A DNA stretch of 64,000 bases from contig CBDIDQ010000063.1 in assembly GCA_965277695.1 (NCBI GenBank), positions 62,001-126,000 of the forward strand. Direction: 5' to 3'. Source of the stretch: JABSOG01 sp965277695. GTDB taxonomy: Bacteria > Pseudomonadota > Gammaproteobacteria > Enterobacterales > Alteromonadaceae. The position numbers and the translations under genes were made by a program. The notes under the pieces are model-generated. The model worked only from the letters and a program-made list of their open reading frames with translations. It was not told where the DNA came from and searched no databases. Shown in pieces: positions 19,565 to 28,920 of the stretch (the first letter of the stretch is position 1; each line of letters begins with the position of its first letter).

Positions 19565-20318
19565 CTAACCTCTCAACTGTTTAAAGTTTTGTTGCATATA
19601 ATCAAATAGGGAAGACCCCTGTGTATCCAACTGATAACGAATGTAATCCAGCTCCTGTTGAGAATCGACCTCGGTACACACCGGACTCTCAAACCCCACC
19701 ATGTTATCGCCATGGATACCAAGGTGGGATAATACAAAGGATGATCTCACCACATCAACATAACCATCGGGAATAAACACCGACTCAAATACTTCTTTTG
19801 GTAAATTGTAACGTTCTTTGCCGCCGTCATCTTGACCCAACCCACGGAAATACCCTTGTGAGTCTCTGGTAAACCATTTCAATGGCGATTCCGGTGCCTG
19901 ATGGCCAGACCTTAATGACGACGCCTCAGGGCTTTTAATGATTTCGTCAATCGCTGTATCGACAATATCAGACGTTCTCAGTGGCGTGGTCGGCCGCAAA
20001 TGCAACCAATATTCCGGGCAATGACCTTCGTGCTGTTCAAACCACTGCATCGCATGGACCAAAAAATCACGATCAGTCGATTCGTCAGTAGAAAACTCAG
20101 CAGGTCTAAGAAATGGCACTTCGACCCCCCCACTGTCGGGCAAGCCGGGCATAATCTTCAGAGTCAGTCGAAACAATCACTCTTGATACATGGCGGCTCA
20201 TCTTGGCAATGGCAATGCTGTAGGCAATCAATGGAAAACCATTCAACGGCGCAATGTTTTTATCCAAAACGGATTTTGACCCTGAGCGGGCAGGAATAAT
20301 CGCGATCACATCAGACAT
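19565..20318 (-). pseudogene. NeuA-like CMP-sugar (acylneuraminate) cytidylyltransferase, frameshifted
   Basis: The start at 20318 encodes MSDVIAIIPARSGSKSVLDKN, the CTP-binding loop of CMP-sialate synthetases. The frame breaks in a seven-G run (plus 20125-20131); with six G it reads ARQWGVEVPFLRPAEFSTDES and continues WLHLRPTTPLR. The restored length is about 250 residues. It activates a nonulosonic acid with CTP, presumably the product of the NeuB-type synthase at 22015. Its ATG overlaps the end of the epimerase-like gene. Confidence 0.85.
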
Positions 20319-21148
20319 ATTTGGGCCCTAACTGTTCTTTTGCCCAGGCAAATTGTGATTTAAATATCGCTACAACCTTCATCATCCCGATAGGCTTGCA
20401 TGATAAAAGGTCCTTGGTAATCAAATTCAGCCAATTTATTAAAAAATCGGTCAAAGTCGGCATCGCCAGTGCCCAACTCAACGGGGCCACCATTGCGAAT
20501 GCGATCTTTAATGTGAATGTCGCTAATTCTGTCACCATAACAGTCTAATTCTTCAACCGGATCATAACCTAACGCCGCACTGTTACCGATATCATAATTG
20601 ACCGTCACATTTTTCGAATTGATTTGTTGTAAAAGCGCCAGAAACGGTTGCGGTGCCAAATCAGTTTCCAGTGACATATTGACGTTATAAGCTTCAAATC
20701 GGCCGACAACGGATTTCACCACAGCAACAAACCGCGCTACATCTTCGTCACGGGCTAACGAGGACTGGTCGACACAAGGGATCACAATATCAGTTATGCC
20801 CAGTGGTCTGGTGGTTTCCAGCAATGCCTCAAGTACTGCAAGGCTTTTTTGCGCCACAGCAGCATCACTTGAATGTAACGGTGCTTCCATAAAATAATCA
20901 GCACAGATGGTTTTAACCACAACACCGGTGGTTTCAGTCATCTGCTGGATTTGCGTTATGCCATCTTCACTTAACAACGGGTTTAGTTCGGCATCATTAA
21001 AATCAAGAATAAACTCAATCGCACCAACACCTAATTGTTGCGCCACGATAAATTCTTGTTGCCAATTACCAATAGGAAACGCCTGATAGCGCCCCTCGTA
21101 CTTGGGCACCAATCGCCCCTGCATTACACCCAATAACGCTTTGCTCAT
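20311..21148 (-). pseudogene. Sugar phosphate isomerase/epimerase (TIM barrel), frameshifted near the C-terminus
   Basis: The start at 21148 gives MSKALLGVMQGRLVPKYEGRYQAFP. The barrel motifs VNYDIGNSAALG, ISDIHIKDR and PFIMQAYRDDEG follow, as in AP-endonuclease-2-like sugar isomerases. After DDEG an extra T (plus 20374-20375) causes an early stop; without it the frame continues VAIFKSQFAWAKEQLGPKYV and ends inside the next gene's ATG. The truncated form lacks only about 20 residues, so partial function is possible. It probably interconverts a keto/aldose or epimerises an intermediate of the nonulosonate pathway. Confidence 0.8.
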
Positions 21149-22015
21149 TTGCCTAACCCCATAATAATTGTGTCGGTCAACCCCAATGAAGCCAGCTTGC
21201 TTGCATAAGCGGCATTGAGTACTTCATCATCCAAAAAATGCCACTGTTGATGGCCACCGGGTTTACTCTGGGAGAGCCAGTGCAGGTGATTACTCAGCGG
21301 GTAACGTTGAATATGTTTTATCCACTTAACCTTCAAACCACTTTGCTTGGCCAACATCAGCAAGGTGTTTTCATTGTACATAAATAGATGTTGACTCCAG
21401 TAAGTAAACTTCTGAAATGGCGCACAATCATATAATGTTAACAACGCATCATTGGCACTAGGCACTTCGATAATCATTTCGCCAGAATCAGCCAGCAGAT
21501 TGGCCAGCTCACTGAGTATTTTTTGCGGCTCGGTTAGGTGCTCAATTACATGGAAAGAGGTGATCACATTCCATTTTTTGTTACGTTTGACTGCTTGATC
21601 AAGACTGGTATAAAACATTCAATTCACGCTTAGCATAAGACGTTTGCAACGCCTGTTCCAATTCGACACCAGCGCTTTCACTGACATGGGTTTTCACCCG
21701 CTCTAAAAATCCGCCCGCACCACAACCAAAATCAAGCAACGAGGTATTGGTAATGCGCGATTTAACAAACTCGAATCGCCTTTGGTCGTCAAACTCGGTT
21801 TCCTTGAGCCAACTATCAATATCTATCGGGGCACCATCATGCATACCGGATTCAACATAGTGCTGATCTGAAATATGGTCATCTTCAGACAAAAAGACCA
21901 GACCACACTGATGACATTCCAAGATATCGAGGGTTGGATTATCTCTCACTTGGCCCGGTCTGCGAAAGTACTCCTGACTTCCGCACAGATTGCATGCTTT
22001 TACGTTGGCTTCCAT
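21145..22015 (-). pseudogene. Class I SAM methyltransferase with N-terminal zinc-ribbon-like motif, frameshifted
   Basis: The start at 22015 encodes CNLCGSQ and LECHQCGLVF, a CxxC...CxxC pair typical of Methyltransf_13/23 sugar methyltransferases. LLDFGCGAGGFLERV then follows as SAM motif I. The frame breaks at a TTTT run (plus 21612-21615). With three T it continues NVYTSLDQAVKRNKKWNVITSFHVIEHL and EMIIEVPSANDALLTLY. The restored length is about 289 residues. The start lies inside the NeuB stop (TAATG) and the end overlaps the next ATG (ATGA). Predicted role: C-methylation or N/O-methylation of the sugar. Confidence 0.8.
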
Positions 22016-23910
22016 TAAATAACACCTTCCAGTTTTTCGAAGGCGATCCAGAAACCTTCACCGGCATTTTTGTGACCTTGCCAAATCTCAGGAATAAAGA
22101 AGGCATCAGGACAGCCTGCCCTTAAGATCGCGCCCAATTTAACAAAATCAATATCACCCTCACCAATTTGCAACCCTTCACCATTAACGCCTTTGGAATC
22201 ACCCAAATGCAAATGTCCGGTGATTGGCGCTATTTTTTGCGCAAAATCATAAAAATCCAGGCCAAAATGGTTACAGGTCAAACGAGTGTGAGAAATATCA
22301 AAGCACATCCGCAAATCGAGCTTTTTACACCAGTGCACGATTTCTTCAATGTGAACAAAAATATTCTGATAACGCTGGCCACCGAAATGCCATGGGAAAG
22401 GTGCCATTGTTTGCGGGATTAATTCAACCCCATCCATATCCAATGCCTGCAAACTCTTGGCAAACGTTTGATAGTGTATTTCACGCATTTCAAGCGGCAT
22501 CACCGCATCCATGGTAAATCCGCCAATATTGGCAACAATCATCGGTCTTGTCGTTTTCGGGAAGTACTGTTTTAATTCCCGAGTGATGTTTATCACCTTT
22601 TGGGTTTCACGAATAGAAAACTGACGATACTCTTCATCTTGTGAAGCCAAATCCATCAAGCGGCTATTAGAGAACAGCTCCGGTGCATGAACCACAAACT
22701 CGCACGGATAGGTCCCTTTGAGATAATCGCCGATATTCAGTTCCATATCAGAATAAGACAAATGGAACTCGAACAACTCAGGTTTTATGCGTTCATTGTA
22801 TTCGTTAAAATCATGATACCTGACCGGAATGCCCCAAGGGCGGTCAAACGTATATTGTCTCGGTTCAACCCGTTTTTCATCAAGGTCGGAGGGGAAAAAG
22901 AAACCTTCGTCATCAATATCTCGTTGGATAGTTTTACCCAGTAATTGTTCATATTTTTGTGGCGAAACGCCCTGACCCGGGCTTCTGACTTTAATGTGTT
23001 CTGCACTAATGACAGTCCCTTTGGTTAGCGCCATCGACGCCACCAAACTCTTGCCCAGATTTTCGCGATTAATCATTTCACCTTGAGAAATCTGGCGAGA
23101 ATCAGCACTGCCCAAACATTCTTCAATCTCACGAATACCCCGCATTAATTGCTTAAACTCGTCATATTCAAGGCTCGCGGCGTGATCAGGACCTTCCATA
23201 TTGCGATCTAGGGTGAAATGTCGTTCAACAACACAAGCCCCCAGCGCAACAGCTGCCAATGTCACCGCAGTGCCCCTCTCATGACCCGAATAACCAACTA
23301 ATGGGTGAATGTCACGCAAAGAACCCATCCATTTTAAGTTAATATCATGAAGCGGCGCAGGATACGTACTATTACAATGCAACATGGCATATTTAGCGTC
23401 TCGCTTGTTAAGAAACGCAACAGTTGTTTTGATTTCTTCTTCACTGCTCATACCGGTTGAGAGTATCAGCGGCTTTTGAGTTTCAACCAATTTGTCCAAC
23501 AACGGCAAATTAGTCAAATCGGCAGAGGCCACTTTATATGCCGGCACATTAAGACTTTCGAGCACGAGAATACTTTTTTCGTCCCAAGGGGTACACATAT
23601 AAAGTATCCCTTTTTGCTCGCAATAAGCCGCGACCGCTTTGTGTTCATCAATGGACAATTCAAACCGGGCCAATAAATCCAGCACATATTCGGTGCCCAG
23701 ATCATCACCTGATTTATCCAGTGTGCGTTGACGGTATACCTGATCCAAATGGCGCATTTGAAACTTAACGCAATCAACATTCATCTCAACGGCCAAATCG
23801 ATCATCTTTTTGGCTCTGTCAATGTCACCGTTATGGTTATTACCAATCTCGGCGATAACAAAAGTATATTTACTACCAATTTCGAACTTATCAAGATTAA
23901 AATTCATCAT
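22015..23910 (-). CDS. N-acetylneuraminate synthase-like protein fused to SAF and TIM-barrel isomerase domains
   Basis: About 630 residues starting at one of two adjacent ATGs (23910 or 23907) after TAGGGT. The N-terminal ~270 residues are a NeuB barrel: FVIAEIGNNHNGDIDRAKKMID, KFQMRH, LYMCTPWD, LILSTGMSS, HCNSTYPAP, GYSGHERG and ERHFTLDRNMEGPDH. A SAF/antifreeze-like domain follows (SLVASMALTKGTVISAEHI, VRSPGQG). From about residue 375 on there is a second barrel of the AP-endonuclease-2 type (MCFDISHTRLT, GHLHLGDSKG, EGDIDFVKLG). NeuB enzymes condense PEP with a hexosamine derivative to form a nonulosonic acid. The normal length is about 345, so this is a fusion. The extra barrel may supply an isomerase step. 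Confidence 0.85.
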   Translation of the reverse strand: MMNFNLDKFEIGSKYTFVIAEIGNNHNGDIDRAKKMIDLAVEMNVDCVKFQMRHLDQVYRQRTLDKSGDDLGTEYVLDLLARFELSIDEHKAVAAYCEQKGILYMCTPWDEKSILVLESLNVPAYKVASADLTNLPLLDKLVETQKPLILSTGMSSEEEIKTTVAFLNKRDAKYAMLHCNSTYPAPLHDINLKWMGSLRDIHPLVGYSGHERGTAVTLAAVALGACVVERHFTLDRNMEGPDHAASLEYDEFKQLMRGIREIEECLGSADSRQISQGEMINRENLGKSLVASMALTKGTVISAEHIKVRSPGQGVSPQKYEQLLGKTIQRDIDDEGFFFPSDLDEKRVEPRQYTFDRPWGIPVRYHDFNEYNERIKPELFEFHLSYSDMELNIGDYLKGTYPCEFVVHAPELFSNSRLMDLASQDEEYRQFSIRETQKVINITRELKQYFPKTTRPMIVANIGGFTMDAVMPLEMREIHYQTFAKSLQALDMDGVELIPQTMAPFPWHFGGQRYQNIFVHIEEIVHWCKKLDLRMCFDISHTRLTCNHFGLDFYDFAQKIAPITGHLHLGDSKGVNGEGLQIGEGDIDFVKLGAILRAGCPDAFFIPEIWQGHKNAGEGFWIAFEKLEGVI

Positions 23911-23917
23911 AACCCTA

Positions 23918-25291
23918 CTATTGAAAATTATTTTCTTCACGAACCGTCCAAGCCTTTAGCCCTTCTTGTTCAAATCTAAACTGTTGAGTCTTTTTCCCGA
24001 TAGCTTCCAAAGCGGCAATAAGTTCCAACTTATGAAATGCAGGTACGTAAAAGAGAAAAAAACCACCACCACCGGCACCTAACAATTTACCGCCAAGGGC
24101 ACCATTGGCCATTGCGGTATCGTAAATATGATCAAGCTCGGGGTTGGAAATTTTATCGCTGAATTGACGTTTTAATAACCACGCCTGATTGAGTTTGTGG
24201 CCAAAATCCTGAAGTCGTCCTCTGAGCAAGCTATTGCGCATTCTGTAAGTTAATTCGACGTTTTCTTTGACTTTTTTGATCACGTCAACTTGCTTCATTT
24301 GCCGTTCTTGATGAACATGAATATCACCAGAGTTATGATCCAAATCACTGTTACAAAGCACCAAATTCTCTTCAAGTTCAATCAATGTATCCGGATGGAT
24401 CCGCAGTGGATGAACCACGTTTTGCTCCATTCTAAATTCCATGAAGTTGAATCCACCAAAAACGCTGGCATATTGATCTTGCCAGCCACCTGCAATCCCC
24501 AAATATAACCGTTCGGCCTGATACGCCAGCTCAGCCAATTCGTGTAAATCCCAGCGGTCTTGACGAAATTGGTTGAAACACCCCAATATAGCCGCTGACA
24601 CCACGGCCGAACCGCCAAGCCCCGACTTCATCGGAAAATCGGAGTGAAGATACAACTCAAAACCCACTTCTGGCTGAACCACTTTGGTTAATGCCAAAAT
24701 CAAGTCAAACGGGCCTTTCATGGTCAACATATGACTTAGTGAATCAGCCTCTAAGGTTGCCCCTAAGTCTCTGGAATGGACGATTATCTTTTGATCTTTG
24801 CGTAATCGCAATGTGGCATGACTGTATATCGCAACGGCGCTATTAATAACAGCACCATCGGCTTTGGCAAAAAAGTGGGTCAAATCGGAGCCGCCACCGC
24901 CAAAACTCACCCGAACCGGTGCACGAGCGCGGGCGTAAACGGGCACTTCTGTTTGCACTGGCAAATAATCGTGACTCACCAGCCCCTTGAGTTTCTTTTG
25001 CTTATCCAGTAACGGTATGAGTCTAATGCGACTGTCCAACTGCTTTAACAGCACCTCACGAGGCGCTTTTTCATCGGCCCAAACAAAATTCGGATTAGCA
25101 CAACTACCAACCTCATCATCCAGTGAACCGTTGTCCAATAAACAGCGTCGTACATCACCATCAGTAACCAGCCCGACGACCGCATCATCGTTATTGGTGA
25201 TCAGTATGATACCGTGGTGATTTTCTTCTATTCTTGCCATTGCGTCGCGTAATGAGCACGCCATGGATATTTGAAATAAATTGAGCTTCAC
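23918..25291 (-). CDS. CBS-domain/GHMP kinase fusion (HddA-like heptose-7-phosphate kinase)
   Basis: 457 residues starting at GTG, overlapping the upstream TGA. Residues 1-115 form a CBS pair (GIILITNNDDAVVGLVTDGDVRR and RIRLIPLLDKQKKLKGLVSHDYLPV). The remainder is a GHMP kinase: RAPVRVSFGGGGSDL at the sugar site, DFPMKSGLGGSAVVSAAILG as the ATP-binding glycine loop, and KLLGAGGGGFFLFYV as motif 3. The kinase half matches D-glycero-D-manno-heptose 7-phosphate kinases, which prepare heptose for GDP activation. HddC- and GmhA-like genes lie directly upstream. CBS pairs often sense adenosyl ligands, so the fusion may regulate activity. Confidence 0.8.
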   Translation of the reverse strand: MKLNLFQISMACSLRDAMARIEENHHGIILITNNDDAVVGLVTDGDVRRCLLDNGSLDDEVGSCANPNFVWADEKAPREVLLKQLDSRIRLIPLLDKQKKLKGLVSHDYLPVQTEVPVYARARAPVRVSFGGGGSDLTHFFAKADGAVINSAVAIYSHATLRLRKDQKIIVHSRDLGATLEADSLSHMLTMKGPFDLILALTKVVQPEVGFELYLHSDFPMKSGLGGSAVVSAAILGCFNQFRQDRWDLHELAELAYQAERLYLGIAGGWQDQYASVFGGFNFMEFRMEQNVVHPLRIHPDTLIELEENLVLCNSDLDHNSGDIHVHQERQMKQVDVIKKVKENVELTYRMRNSLLRGRLQDFGHKLNQAWLLKRQFSDKISNPELDHIYDTAMANGALGGKLLGAGGGGFFLFYVPAFHKLELIAALEAIGKKTQQFRFEQEGLKAWTVREENNFQ

Positions 25292-26025
25292 AAACCACCT
25301 TGCCTATTCGATTCAATCCATTTACAGAATCGAAAATAATCTTCTGGGATACCAATATCAATAAAATCGGTTTCTAATGCCACATAACCTAATTGGGCGG
25401 CGGCAACAAGTTTGGGAAAAGTAATGTCTTCAAGTGAAAACGGCTCACCATCCCAGTCTTCAAACAAACCACTGTGCAGATGATACACCCCAGCATTAAT
25501 CCAACCAGCACCGCTCGACACTTGCTTCTCCACAAAAGCTTCAACCTTGCCATGGCTTGACTTTAACGCGCCATAACGCGAAGTATTAGCAACATGAACA
25601 GCCCCGAGACAAGGCGCATCGACTTTTACCAGTTGAGCCAAACCTTCGCCGAGCCACGTATCCGCATTAGCCACCAAAAACGACCCGTTCAGCTGTTTTC
25701 GTTGCACTGCATAGGCAATAGCGCCACCTGTCCCCATGGCTTGAGGTTCTCGGATAAAATCAACATCACATTGACTCAACAGCCCTTGCATCTCATCAGA
25801 CAATATAAATTGCTCAATCAGCTCAGCTTGATGATAAAGTAAAAAAGTAAAACAACGGATCCCTTGGTTTAACCAGCTGATGAGCAAATATTTAAGGAAA
25901 GGGGTATTATCAACGGGTGCCATCGGTTTTGGGACATCAGCAACAACGGATTTTAAGCGAGTGCCAAATCCACCAGCCAGGACTAACAATTGGCTGTTAT
26001 TTTTTGATATTTCAGTTTCAATCAT
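25288..26025 (-). CDS. HddC-like heptose-1-phosphate guanylyltransferase (nucleotidyltransferase)
   Basis: About 245 residues from the ATG at 26025; a TTG seven codons upstream is an alternative, and neither has a clear ribosome binding site. LVLAGGFGTRLKSVVADVPKPMAPV is the nucleotide-binding loop of sugar-1-phosphate nucleotidyltransferases. FLVANADTW holds the metal Asp, and WINAGVYHL is the substrate loop. Together with the HddA-like kinase and the GmhA-like isomerase it would convert sedoheptulose 7-phosphate to GDP-D-glycero-D-manno-heptose. The bisphosphate phosphatase GmhB is not in the window. Confidence 0.8.
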   Translation of the reverse strand: MIETEISKNNSQLLVLAGGFGTRLKSVVADVPKPMAPVDNTPFLKYLLISWLNQGIRCFTFLLYHQAELIEQFILSDEMQGLLSQCDVDFIREPQAMGTGGAIAYAVQRKQLNGSFLVANADTWLGEGLAQLVKVDAPCLGAVHVANTSRYGALKSSHGKVEAFVEKQVSSGAGWINAGVYHLHSGLFEDWDGEPFSLEDITFPKLVAAAQLGYVALETDFIDIGIPEDYFRFCKWIESNRQGGL

Positions 26026-26114
26026 GATAAAGGTTACAAATCGCAAGTTATTGGTAAGTTTTCACAATGATGGTTTACCATACTCATGTTGCTTAATCTC
26101 ATTGTGTTGCGCAG

Positions 26115-26729
26115 TTATTGTGAAATAAAGCCATCATTTAACAGCTTGTTTTCAACCAGTTCCATCAGCGCATGTCCGCCAGTGATGTGGCTTTCTTGTA
26201 TTCGCCCAGTGTCCACGCTAGGTACCAAAAACGACAGTTCACTGATCTCAGCAGTCTCGCCTCCGGCACCACCATTAAAGCTAAACGCTTTAATGCCTTG
26301 TTTCTTCGCCGCTTTAAGCGCCAAATTAACATTGGCAGAACGACCGGATGTGGTGATCCCCAACAAAACATCACCTTCATTGCCCAGTGCCATCACCATT
26401 CTTTCATACAGACATTCAAATCCGAAGTCATTGCCGCAAGCTGTAGCAGTCGATGAGTCCATGCTCAACGCTAATGCCGCAATACCTTGCCTATTGACAT
26501 GCGGTCGCAACCGAACCAATAACTCAGCAGCTAGATGTTGTGCATCCGCAGCCGATCCACCATTGCCACAGATCATTAACTTGCCACCACTTTGGATTGA
26601 AGCGCTTATCTGTTCAGCCATTTCAATCAAAACCAGATGACTTTCATCACGTAAAATCTGTTGCTTGACAGCTATCGAGTCAGCAAATATTTTTTCAATG
26701 TATTTCGATTCGTTGTTGAGGACGGTCAC
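26115..26729 (-). CDS. gmhA: GmhA-like sedoheptulose 7-phosphate isomerase (SIS domain)
   Basis: 204 residues starting at GTG with AAGGAAG eight bases upstream. ICGNGGSAADAQHLAAELLVR and LLGITTSGRSANVNLALKAAK are the phosphate-binding loops of the SIS fold in GmhA. The C-terminal IQESHITGGHALMELVE carries the catalytic Glu and His. The reaction is isomerisation of sedoheptulose 7-phosphate to D-glycero-D-manno-heptose 7-phosphate. It is the first gene of the heptose module. A housekeeping gmhA for LPS core may also exist elsewhere. Confidence 0.85.
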   Translation of the reverse strand: MTVLNNESKYIEKIFADSIAVKQQILRDESHLVLIEMAEQISASIQSGGKLMICGNGGSAADAQHLAAELLVRLRPHVNRQGIAALALSMDSSTATACGNDFGFECLYERMVMALGNEGDVLLGITTSGRSANVNLALKAAKKQGIKAFSFNGGAGGETAEISELSFLVPSVDTGRIQESHITGGHALMELVENKLLNDGFISQ

Positions 26730-26799
26730 AACTTTATCTTCCTTAAGATTAACTGTTTTTTAATAACTTTAATCGTATTGTGTCAATACACGCTACAAA

Positions 26800-28566
26800 T
26801 CAATTTTGCTCTGCATAAATAGCCATATCAGCCGTTTTCTTTTCTCTCATGGCAATTGAACTACGAATAAGCGCCCAGACTAAGGCAACAAACCCACTGA
26901 GAAAAGCCCCAAGAATAACGATTAATTTTCGATTCGGTTTAACTGGCTTTTTCGATACGATCGCAGCTTTGAACAAGGTATATGCTTGGACTTCGGAAAA
27001 ATCTAAAGGTAAAGCTTCCAATGCGGCGATGTTGCTTAACTCGGTTGCAAGTTCAGCAATAAAAGGGTCATCTGATTTACGTGTTTTTAACGCACTCAAA
27101 ACTTGATCATTTTTAACCAGTTCAATTTGGTTTTCCAATTGATTCAACTCTACTAAAAACGGTTCATCAGAAGGTCTCTCTTTTAAGATCTTAACGTTCT
27201 GATCATCTTTAGTTTTGGCGATATCACTATCAATTTGGTTGAGTTCAACGACATATGGTGCATCAATCTTGCGCTGCTCCAATGTTTTTAACGCCTGGTC
27301 ATCAGTGATCTTGGCAATCTCGAAATTGATTTGATTAAGTCTGTTAAGAAAAATCGAATCATCTTTTCTCTCTTTGAGTGTTTTGATCAAAAGGTTCAAA
27401 TAATCTGAACCCATCAAATACAATGGCAACGATGCCTGCGACTGACTGTTATCAAGATTGATCTGAGTATTTCTGTTGTCGGAAATCCCATTCTTTTTGT
27501 TCACCTCAAAAACTTTTGTCGGATAAACTATATTCATACTTTTTGCAATAACCAGTGCTTCGTCGGCATTAGCAATACGAGTAGCCCTATCTTGCGCCGC
27601 CTTTTCAATCAGCAAGGTCTTTTCTTGCTGTAATTCATTTAACTTTTGCTGATTAGTTTCAAGTCGTTGGGTGATCGTGACTTGGCGATCACTTTTGGCT
27701 TTTGCTATCAATAGCGCCTTCTTTTGTTCCAAGCCGTTAAGTATGCCAAGATTACTCTCTTCAAGCTCGGCAATTTTGGTTTCGCGATCTTTTCGGGCCT
27801 TGTTTATCAATAACGATTTTTGTTGTTTAAGTACATTTAACGCCTGCAAATTTTCGTTTTGCATCTTGCGGATCAGCAGTTCTCGCTCTATCTGGGCACT
27901 TTTCCGTAATAACGCAATATTGCGTTGTATTGTATTCAACTGACTGTCTCGTTGTGCACTTTGTGAAGAGGTAATAGCGGAAACCAAAGCTTGATTTGAA
28001 TAAACAACATAGTCATTCAATAATTCGACCATAACAGGTTCGTCGGTGTGCTGTAATGCCAAAGTGAAGATACTTGGATAGTCAACCCCGACACCATCCG
28101 GCACAACGGGCTCATCTATTTCTACAACTAGGTTTTTCATCAGCTGGGCAAAAAGTTGATTAGCCGTTTCCTCGGTATATGCTTGTGGATAGAGCTTGCT
28201 TAGATAATCGTGCTCAAAGACAAAAGCTTTAAACAACCGATCCGTACGGATAATATCGTAGTATTCCTTTAACAGTTCTGGCTGACTATACTCTTTAAGG
28301 CCATTTTCCCTCAATTTCGCTGTGTCCAAGGTACCCGGTAGCGATACTGTCACCCCAACCGAATACTCTCTAACCAAAGTCAGCGCAAAAGCAATACTCA
28401 ACAGGGTACCAACAAAGGTGATCAACAAAATTGCTTTCCAATGTTGTTTAATATTGAGTAACAGTTGAATCAAATCAATTTCGTCGTCTCGCTGAAATCT
28501 AAAATCAGCCTGTTCAGATATAGCCATTATTTGCCGCTGCGTTGGTTGCTTGTTTTGTATTGTCAT
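26800..28566 (-). CDS. Wzz-type polysaccharide chain-length regulator with tandem coiled-coil repeats
   Basis: About 588 residues from the ATG at 28566; an ATG at 28527 is an alternative, and an upstream frame to 28719 is probably not translated. DEIDLIQLLLNIKQHWKAILLITFVGTLLSIAFALTL is the N-terminal Wzz domain and first membrane helix. The C-terminal SKKPVKPNRKLIVILGAFLSGF is the Pro-rich motif and second helix. Between them lie two repeat arrays: three units of 33 residues (27535-27831, LxQxKxLLIxKAxxDR) and four units of 32 residues (27007-27378, LKxRxxDxPF.xELNQ). Usual Wzz proteins are 320-380 residues, so the periplasmic arm is greatly lengthened. It would set chain length of the exported glycan. 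No kinase domain is present. Confidence 0.85.
   Translation of the reverse strand: MTIQNKQPTQRQIMAISEQADFRFQRDDEIDLIQLLLNIKQHWKAILLITFVGTLLSIAFALTLVREYSVGVTVSLPGTLDTAKLRENGLKEYSQPELLKEYYDIIRTDRLFKAFVFEHDYLSKLYPQAYTEETANQLFAQLMKNLVVEIDEPVVPDGVGVDYPSIFTLALQHTDEPVMVELLNDYVVYSNQALVSAITSSQSAQRDSQLNTIQRNIALLRKSAQIERELLIRKMQNENLQALNVLKQQKSLLINKARKDRETKIAELEESNLGILNGLEQKKALLIAKAKSDRQVTITQRLETNQQKLNELQQEKTLLIEKAAQDRATRIANADEALVIAKSMNIVYPTKVFEVNKKNGISDNRNTQINLDNSQSQASLPLYLMGSDYLNLLIKTLKERKDDSIFLNRLNQINFEIAKITDDQALKTLEQRKIDAPYVVELNQIDSDIAKTKDDQNVKILKERPSDEPFLVELNQLENQIELVKNDQVLSALKTRKSDDPFIAELATELSNIAALEALPLDFSEVQAYTLFKAAIVSKKPVKPNRKLIVILGAFLSGFVALVWALIRSSIAMREKKTADMAIYAEQN
27007..27378 (-). repeat. Four tandem 32-codon repeats within the Wzz-like gene
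   Basis: Units start with LKERKDDSIF, LEQRKIDAPY, LKERPSDEPF and LKTRKSDDPF and are exactly 32 residues apart. The fourth unit is degenerate at its end. They are predicted to be helical. Confidence 0.8.
27535..27831 (-). repeat. Three tandem 33-codon repeats within the Wzz-like gene
   Basis: Units start with LKQQKSLLINKARKDR, LEQKKALLIAKAKSDR and LQQEKTLLIEKAAQDR at exactly 33-residue spacing. A partial older copy (IERELLIRKM) precedes them. Thirty-three residues equals three hendecads, consistent with a coiled coil. Confidence 0.8.
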
Positions 28567-28792
28567 AAGTCTTTTAATTGTGCTTTCCCGTCGTGTAGTG
28601 AAACTAAAAGAAAGTCTTTTTATTTCAAACAACACGGTCACTTGGGATATTAAAATAATCACTTGTAGGCAATCCAGCCACACAAGAAAAAAAATGTCTG
28701 CATCAGAATTACCAACCAAGCCACGCTATAGACCTTGAATTACACTGTCTAACAGCTACTGTTGATACCCAGCTTGACTTGCAGAGCGAGGC

Positions 28793-28821
28793 ATTGTACT
28801 TGATCGTTCCAGAGAATGAAA
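28793..28821 (-). promoter_or_regulatory. Candidate sigma70 promoter for the wzz-like gene
   Basis: On the minus strand a TTTCAT (28821-28816) and a TACAAT (28798-28793) are 17 bases apart, about 230 bases upstream of the ATG. The -10 is good, the -35 is weak. Confidence 0.35.
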
Positions 28822-28920
28822 GCTTGGTATTAGAAATCCGGCAGTTGTCATTGAATCTATCTGACACTGTTTTTTCAACCAAAGTAGCGCTTTTTCAACA
28901 TGACCACGGCGTTTCTATTT

